Positions 59,692-64,000 of a stretch of 64,000 nt of DNA are shown here, piece by piece. Positions within the stretch are counted from its first letter, which is position 1. Each line of letters opens with the position of its first letter. The stretch is from NCBI GenBank assembly GCA_005790605.1, contig SXUI01000018.1:1-64000 (forward strand), written 5' to 3'. The position numbers and the translations under genes were made by a program. The DNA comes from Planctomycetia bacterium. GTDB taxonomy: Bacteria; Planctomycetota; Phycisphaerae; Phycisphaerales; SM1A02. Under the pieces are notes generated by a model, which was not told the DNA's origin, did no database searches, and was given only the letters and a program-made list of their open reading frames with translations.

Positions 59692-60822
59692 ATGAGAGCA
59701 ATCGTCACAGGTCAGATTGGCGTCGACAAGAAGCCGTACCTCAAAGCAGTCCGCGATGCGGCTGCGCTCAAGGGTGAAGGTATTCAACTCTTCAACCTCG
59801 GCGACATGATGTATGCCGAGGCGAGGGATGTCCGACCGGGACGCATCCTCGACCTCCCTCTCTCCCGCCTCGCCACACTTCGTCGAGCCGCGTTCCGTGA
59901 TGCGCTCACCGAGACGCTCCCCCGCGACGAGCACCCCAATGTCATCATCAACACCCACGCGACTTTTCGTTGGCGACATGGACTCTTCCCCGCGTTTGAC
60001 TTCGACCTCATCCGCCGCTTCGCCCCCGACATGCTGATCTGTCTCGTGGACAATGTCGAGACCGTGCATCAGCGCCTCCACGCTGAACACGACATCGATG
60101 CGACGCTGAAAGACTGCATGGTCTGGCGCGAAGAAGAGATCCTCGCGACTGAGTTGCTCGCGCAATCGCTCGGATGTGAGAGTTCGTTCTATGTGCTCTC
60201 GCGCGGGCGACACCAGGACACGACCGAAACCTGCGCGCGCCTCATCACGCAACCGAACATGAAGCGCGTGTATCCGAGCTTCCCGATGAGTCATGTCGTC
60301 GACATGCCCGATGTGCTCGCGGAGATCGATGAGTTCCGAGCAGCACTCGCCAAGCACTTCATCACCTTCGATCCTGCGGACGTCGACGAGAAGTTGCTGC
60401 TTGAACGCGCGCTTGCCGCTGCGCGCGAGGGCGCCGATTGGATCGAGAACGCCGCGCATGCATTTGGCGGCTCGAAACAGCGCGGCGCTCGCGTGTCAGT
60501 GCGTGAAGTCCTCGACATCGCAGGCGACATCGATGGCCAGATCTACATGCGCGACTTCAAGTTGATCGACCAGAGCGACATGATCGTTTCGCTCGTCCCA
60601 GAGTTACCCAATGGGCAGCCCGGACTCTCGAGCGGTGTCGAGCGGGAACTGCAGCACGCATGGGAACACACGAAGGAGGTCTATGTCGTGTGGAAGCCGA
60701 AGAAGTCACCGAGCCCTTTCATCACTGAAACGGCGACCAAGATTTTCCCCACGGTTGAAGCGGCGCTGTCGTACTTCGAAACCAGCGGAATGTTCCAACC
60801 AGGGTGCCTCTTCGGAGGCTGA
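59692..60822 (+). CDS. P-loop kinase-like domain fused to a nucleoside 2-deoxyribosyltransferase-like domain
   Basis: GAGGAG before ATG 59692 fixes a 376-residue protein. Residues 1-210 look like an adenylate-kinase-type P-loop fold: MRAIVTG7-Q-I-G-V-D-K13-K14, then VIINTHATFRWRHGLFPAFD and DMLICLVDNVETVHQRLHAE. The Walker A is unusual, with Asp where the second Gly is expected and KK in place of K-S/T. Residues about 270-376 resemble nucleoside 2-deoxyribosyltransferases: DGQIYMRDFKLIDQSDMIVS, then GLSSGVERELQHAWEHTKEV with a Glu suited as nucleophile, and VYVVWKPKKSPSPF. It may act on nucleotides or tRNA-related nucleosides; it precedes truA by 3 bases. The function is inference. Confidence 0.65.
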   Translation: MRAIVTGQIGVDKKPYLKAVRDAAALKGEGIQLFNLGDMMYAEARDVRPGRILDLPLSRLATLRRAAFRDALTETLPRDEHPNVIINTHATFRWRHGLFPAFDFDLIRRFAPDMLICLVDNVETVHQRLHAEHDIDATLKDCMVWREEEILATELLAQSLGCESSFYVLSRGRHQDTTETCARLITQPNMKRVYPSFPMSHVVDMPDVLAEIDEFRAALAKHFITFDPADVDEKLLLERALAAAREGADWIENAAHAFGGSKQRGARVSVREVLDIAGDIDGQIYMRDFKLIDQSDMIVSLVPELPNGQPGLSSGVERELQHAWEHTKEVYVVWKPKKSPSPFITETATKIFPTVEAALSYFETSGMFQPGCLFGG

Positions 60823-60825
60823 CGC

Positions 60826-61620
60826 GTGCCGCGAGTCAAACTCACCGTTGCGTACGACGGCACGGAGTTCCACGGTTGGCAGCGGCAAGAGCCGCCCGAC
60901 GCGCCCGCGCTGCGCACCGTGCAGGGCGTGCTGCAAGATGTCGTTGCGAGCTTCGTGCGTGAACCGATTGTGCTGATGGGCGCGAGTCGAACCGACGCCG
61001 GCGTGCATGCGAAGGGGCAGGTCGCGGCATTCACCGCGGAGAGTTTTCGGGTTCCGGTTGAACGGATTCCATTCGCACTCAACGCTCGGCTTCCGCGCGA
61101 TGTTCAAGTGCGAAGCGCGTCGATCGTGCCTTCAGGCTTCGATCCCATCAGCGACGCGAAGAGTAAGTGCTATCGCTATCTCATCGAGCATCTCGGTCCA
61201 CCACACCACCCTGCACCGCTGTTTGATCGAGACTTCGTGTTCACGACGCCGCACGAACTCTCGCTCTCGGCAATGCAACGCGCTGCGAGTCAACTCGTCG
61301 GGACGCATGACTTTGAGTCATTCGCGCAGGTCTCGCATGGGCGAGAGAACACCATTCGCACGATCTATTCGTGCCAAGTGCGCGCGATCGCGCCGCGTCG
61401 ATTCGTGGTGGAAGTGAGCGGCAACGGGTTTCTCTACAACATGGTGCGCATTCTGGCGGGCACGCTGCTTGATGTCGGCCGCGGACATATCGATGCGAAC
61501 GGCATCCCGGCGATCATCGCGAGCAAGGATCGAAGGCAAGCCGGCACGACACTTCCTCCACAAGGACTCTGTCTCGAGTGGATTCACTATGGTGTGCAGC
61601 AGGAGGTTGTTGACGCATGA
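60826..61620 (+). CDS. truA: tRNA pseudouridine synthase A
   Basis: The GTG start gives 264 residues. VKLTVAYDGTEFHGWQRQ, the catalytic GASRTD57AGVHAKGQ, FALNARLPRDVQV, KCYRYLI, LVGTHDFESFAQ, NTIRTI and VVEVSGNGFLYNMVRILAGT match TruA throughout. It forms pseudouridine at tRNA positions 38-40. It is 3 bases after the P-loop fusion gene and overlaps the next gene by ATGA, so three genes are likely co-translated. Confidence 0.95.
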   Translation: MPRVKLTVAYDGTEFHGWQRQEPPDAPALRTVQGVLQDVVASFVREPIVLMGASRTDAGVHAKGQVAAFTAESFRVPVERIPFALNARLPRDVQVRSASIVPSGFDPISDAKSKCYRYLIEHLGPPHHPAPLFDRDFVFTTPHELSLSAMQRAASQLVGTHDFESFAQVSHGRENTIRTIYSCQVRAIAPRRFVVEVSGNGFLYNMVRILAGTLLDVGRGHIDANGIPAIIASKDRRQAGTTLPPQGLCLEWIHYGVQQEVVDA

Positions 61621-64000
61621 CTCGATCTCGCGTGTTCATCGTGGCCTTCCTGAGTTGTGCGAGCATTTTTGGCGGTGACGCGCGAGGGCAAGTGCTCAAC
61701 CTCGACGCTGCTCCGGCGGGTCCTACCCTGAGCGCGTCCAATGCGGCAAGCACGCTTGCGCAGCAGTTGACGCTTGAAGCGGAGCAGATTGAGCAAGCAC
61801 TGCTTCAGCAGAGCGGACATGAACGCGTCGCATCGGAAGCGCGCGCATGTTTGCGAAGGTCTGGTGCGTTTCTCCTCGGACCAACCGCGGCGCGACCGTG
61901 GGGCGAGAGCAGCGCGGTCGTCGCAGGACTGCGCCTTGCGCGCATGCGAGCAAGCATCGACGCGCTCCTCGCGGCATTCGCGAACGAGAGGCGCGTTGAT
62001 GACGCGGCGACCCATGCTTCTCTTTCGATGGAAGAACTCTCGAATGCGGACGCGATGCTCCGCGAGTTCTCAAACGAAGCACTCGACTCGGTTCGTCGAG
62101 CAGATCCAGCGGATACGGAGGCGATGAGCATCGCTCTCGCACAGGCCATGCAGCCGCTCGCCGATGCCGTTGCGCTTCTCGAAGGAAGAGAGATTCCCAA
62201 TCCATGGCCGGGCATCGCGCGCGTCGCGCCAGTCGGCGACGCGTTCGTCATGCGGGACATGACACCGCATCGCAGTGACGCAAACTCGCTGCGAGCACAA
62301 CTCGAGAAAGACCAATCGCTGAGCACCTCGCTCCGCGCCGCGCTCATCGCGGCGCTTGCGCCTGAACTTCCAATTCCGCTTCAGTCTCGCGCGGAACGCG
62401 TCGAGCCACTCGTTCGACTCGCACTCCGAGCGCGAACAGCAGGACTCCTGACTGCTGAGGCTATCTTTTCGCTTGACGCCGAGATCCAAGCCGCCTGCGA
62501 TGCGATTCGACTTGGAGGGCCCACGCCAAGCGGCGACCCGGAGCACCCACAGGCGAGCGATGCAGTCAGCCCCGCGCCACTCTCTTCGGTCGAGCAGTGT
62601 GCGCCGGAAATGTCCGCACTCCTCACGATGATCGATGGACGCATCAAACTCGATCGACAGCCGGAGAAGTTGCACGAGACCCTTCGCGCGATCGCGAATG
62701 CCTTTGCCGTTTCGCAGTTCGGAGGCGGTGCCACGGCTGGCGCAGATCGGAGGAGTGCGATGGAACGCTGTGGCGAGGTCATGGTGTTTCTCGCGACCAT
62801 TCGGCTACAGCAGGTCGACGATCTCTCACCAGAGTTGAATCTCATCGCGCGCCAACTCGTGCGAGATGGACGCGCGGCGGAGTTGTCCGCGCTTCGATCG
62901 CTTGAACAGGTGGCTGCTGGCGGCACAAGCTTCGCAGATCCAGAAGTCATCAGTGCAATCGAACGCATTCGCACACTCACGGTCGACTGCCGTGAGCTCA
63001 ACCAGTTGTCGATGACTGTCGATCGCATAACAGCGCTCAAACCGTCGCTTGCGCCCGCCATGGACCGACGCGCGCGTTTGATTGCCAAGCTCCTCACGGA
63101 CAAACTGAAGCGTCCCGATGCGATTCGCGCGCTCCAAACGCTGCAAGCACAAACAGCGAGATATGCACCATTCCCGCTTGAAGAAAGGCTCAAGCGCGAT
63201 GACGCAGCACTGACGGAGCTCTGTGGAAGTTCATGCGCGGCGATCGCGCAGCTCGGCGCAGCGCGCCGACTCGCATGGGCGGAGAGTTGGGCCCGAGGGG
63301 ACACGGACTCGCCGGAGTTCGCGAAGATGGATCGATTTACGAGGCTCGCACGGGCGATCGAAGTCCTCGCCGGCCGAGAGGATTCCGCGATTTCTCGAAG
63401 GGTCACCGACTCGATTTCGTTGTGGGGAAACTGGTGCGTCTCCCGCGCGTCATTCGTTCCCGCCACGATGGATAGTGCCGCGCTCCTTCGACTCGCGTGC
63501 GCGTCGCTTCGCGCGGGCGAGGAAGAGCGATTCGACGCGGATCTGATGCGACTCGAAGCGACAATTCCGATCGCGGCGCTCGTCGAGCTCCTCCGCAAGG
63601 AACTTGGAAGTGGATTCACCAACCGACCAATCACCGCAGCCGCGGAGATCGCGCCTGTAGCAATCAAGCCTCCACCACACGCGTGGATGGCCCATCAGCG
63701 TGCGCAGTTTGCTGTGTTCTGTCGGACGATGCTCGAACTTGAAGGAGCACGATCGCGCGGCGATACGACGCTTGAGAACTCGCTCCGCGACTTCGCGAGT
63801 TCCACGGCCCATGATCTCAATGAAATCATGGAACCAACACCTCGAGCGACGGGACAAATCCCCTCCATCGACGCCGCGATCGAGGTTCCGCCGCCGCGAA
63901 CGAGCAACCGTCGCGCAACAACAACGCAGCCAGCCGCATCCGCGCCAGGCACGGCTGCGCCAACGGCTCCTCGCACTTCCCCAAACCCGCCTACTCCTGC
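61617..64000 (+). CDS. Large secreted helical protein of unknown function (3' end beyond the window)
   Basis: The ATG at 61617 overlaps the truA stop (ATGA). The frame then stays open for all 794 remaining codons to the window edge. A signal peptide (RVFIVAFLSCASIFGGDARG) is followed by almost purely helical, Ala/Leu/Arg/Glu-rich sequence (AASTLAQQLTLEAEQIEQAL, RMRASIDALLAAFANERRVD, and many similar). It then turns into a Pro/Thr/Ala-rich linker near residue 755 (VPPPRTSNRRATTTQPAASA), suggesting that another domain or a membrane anchor follows. No family was recognised. Coupling to truA is probably transcriptional convenience. Confidence 0.75.
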   Translation, partial: MTRSRVFIVAFLSCASIFGGDARGQVLNLDAAPAGPTLSASNAASTLAQQLTLEAEQIEQALLQQSGHERVASEARACLRRSGAFLLGPTAARPWGESSAVVAGLRLARMRASIDALLAAFANERRVDDAATHASLSMEELSNADAMLREFSNEALDSVRRADPADTEAMSIALAQAMQPLADAVALLEGREIPNPWPGIARVAPVGDAFVMRDMTPHRSDANSLRAQLEKDQSLSTSLRAALIAALAPELPIPLQSRAERVEPLVRLALRARTAGLLTAEAIFSLDAEIQAACDAIRLGGPTPSGDPEHPQASDAVSPAPLSSVEQCAPEMSALLTMIDGRIKLDRQPEKLHETLRAIANAFAVSQFGGGATAGADRRSAMERCGEVMVFLATIRLQQVDDLSPELNLIARQLVRDGRAAELSALRSLEQVAAGGTSFADPEVISAIERIRTLTVDCRELNQLSMTVDRITALKPSLAPAMDRRARLIAKLLTDKLKRPDAIRALQTLQAQTARYAPFPLEERLKRDDAALTELCGSSCAAIAQLGAARRLAWAESWARGDTDSPEFAKMDRFTRLARAIEVLAGREDSAISRRVTDSISLWGNWCVSRASFVPATMDSAALLRLACASLRAGEEERFDADLMRLEATIPIAALVELLRKELGSGFTNRPITAAAEIAPVAIKPPPHAWMAHQRAQFAVFCRTMLELEGARSRGDTTLENSLRDFASSTAHDLNEIMEPTPRATGQIPSIDAAIEVPPPRTSNRRATTTQPAASAPGTAAPTAPRTSPNPPTP

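Noticed and set aside
62381-63667. A 428-codon minus-strand frame near the window end
   Set aside because: It is antisense to the open frame that begins at 61617 with a truA overlap and a signal peptide; the minus frame is Ser/Arg-rich and featureless.

Overview
The window reads as a chromosomal segment of a GC-rich planctomycete, most likely class Phycisphaerae. The evidence is a combination of protein signatures rather than one marker. Secreted proteins end in a PEP-CTERM-like tail (PGAVALLGLAGLAGRRRRA). Others end in paired dockerin-like EF-hand repeats (GDLNGDGIVDGADL type). A membrane protein ends in a CPAC-x-YPL-x-GL-x-CPEC zinc ribbon. There is also a fibro-slime protein, a ThiD2-ThiE fusion, and cell-wall and ribosomal genes dispersed outside their usual clusters. 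No tRNA, rRNA, CRISPR array, insertion sequence or phage gene was seen; most of the window is core chromosome.

Layout. 1-13 kb: a partial low-molecular-weight phosphatase, dnaN, a secreted thiol/redox group (redoxin, DsbD-N-like protein, cysteine-less rhodanese), then a leftward operon thiD2/E - MBL hydrolase - atpG, a Tat-exported superoxide dismutase, an amidohydrolase, a site-2-type protease, and rpsP-trmD-rplS without rimM. 13-18.5 kb: queD with a coupled unknown gene, an HNH protein, a Cys/Lys-rich NTF2-like protein, a CPBP protease, and rplM-rpsI. 18.5-22 kb: poorly conserved hypothetical genes. 22-37 kb: a multi-HTH sigma-like protein, alr, a DEVD-box RNA helicase, psuG, rho, murA, a fibro-slime protein, a plant-type FNR, fumC, a TPR protein and rpsR. 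37-48.5 kb: a coupled pair with a diguanylate cyclase, a metallophosphoesterase, the leftward ygfZ - small membrane protein - HMG-CoA lyase operon, an M42 peptidase, the leftward ftsW-murG-DoxX-like group, and miaB. 48.5-56 kb: an extracellular protein locus with three tandem paralogues carrying C-terminal sorting tails, a repeat family with covarying hairpins, and two large dockerin-tailed secreted proteins, one of them a metzincin-type peptidase. 56-64 kb: a DUF4190-like membrane protein, murD, a lipoprotein, ispF, an unusual P-loop/deoxyribosyltransferase-like fusion, truA, and a large secreted helical protein that runs off the window end.

How the genes connect. Peptidoglycan synthesis is well represented (alr, murA, murD, murG, ftsW) but spread over about 35 kb in single genes or pairs. 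Translation functions are likewise scattered (rpsP, trmD, rplS, rplM, rpsI, rpsR, truA, miaB, queD, psuG). Many neighbouring genes overlap by four bases (ATGA or GTGA), which implies translational coupling.

The strongest new signals are two. First, about a dozen genes have a TANNNT hexamer 6-9 bases before the start codon and no Shine-Dalgarno, which is the signature of leaderless transcription. Second, an intergenic element near 51.4-51.8 kb is present in 2.5 copies whose hairpin stems differ by compensating changes.
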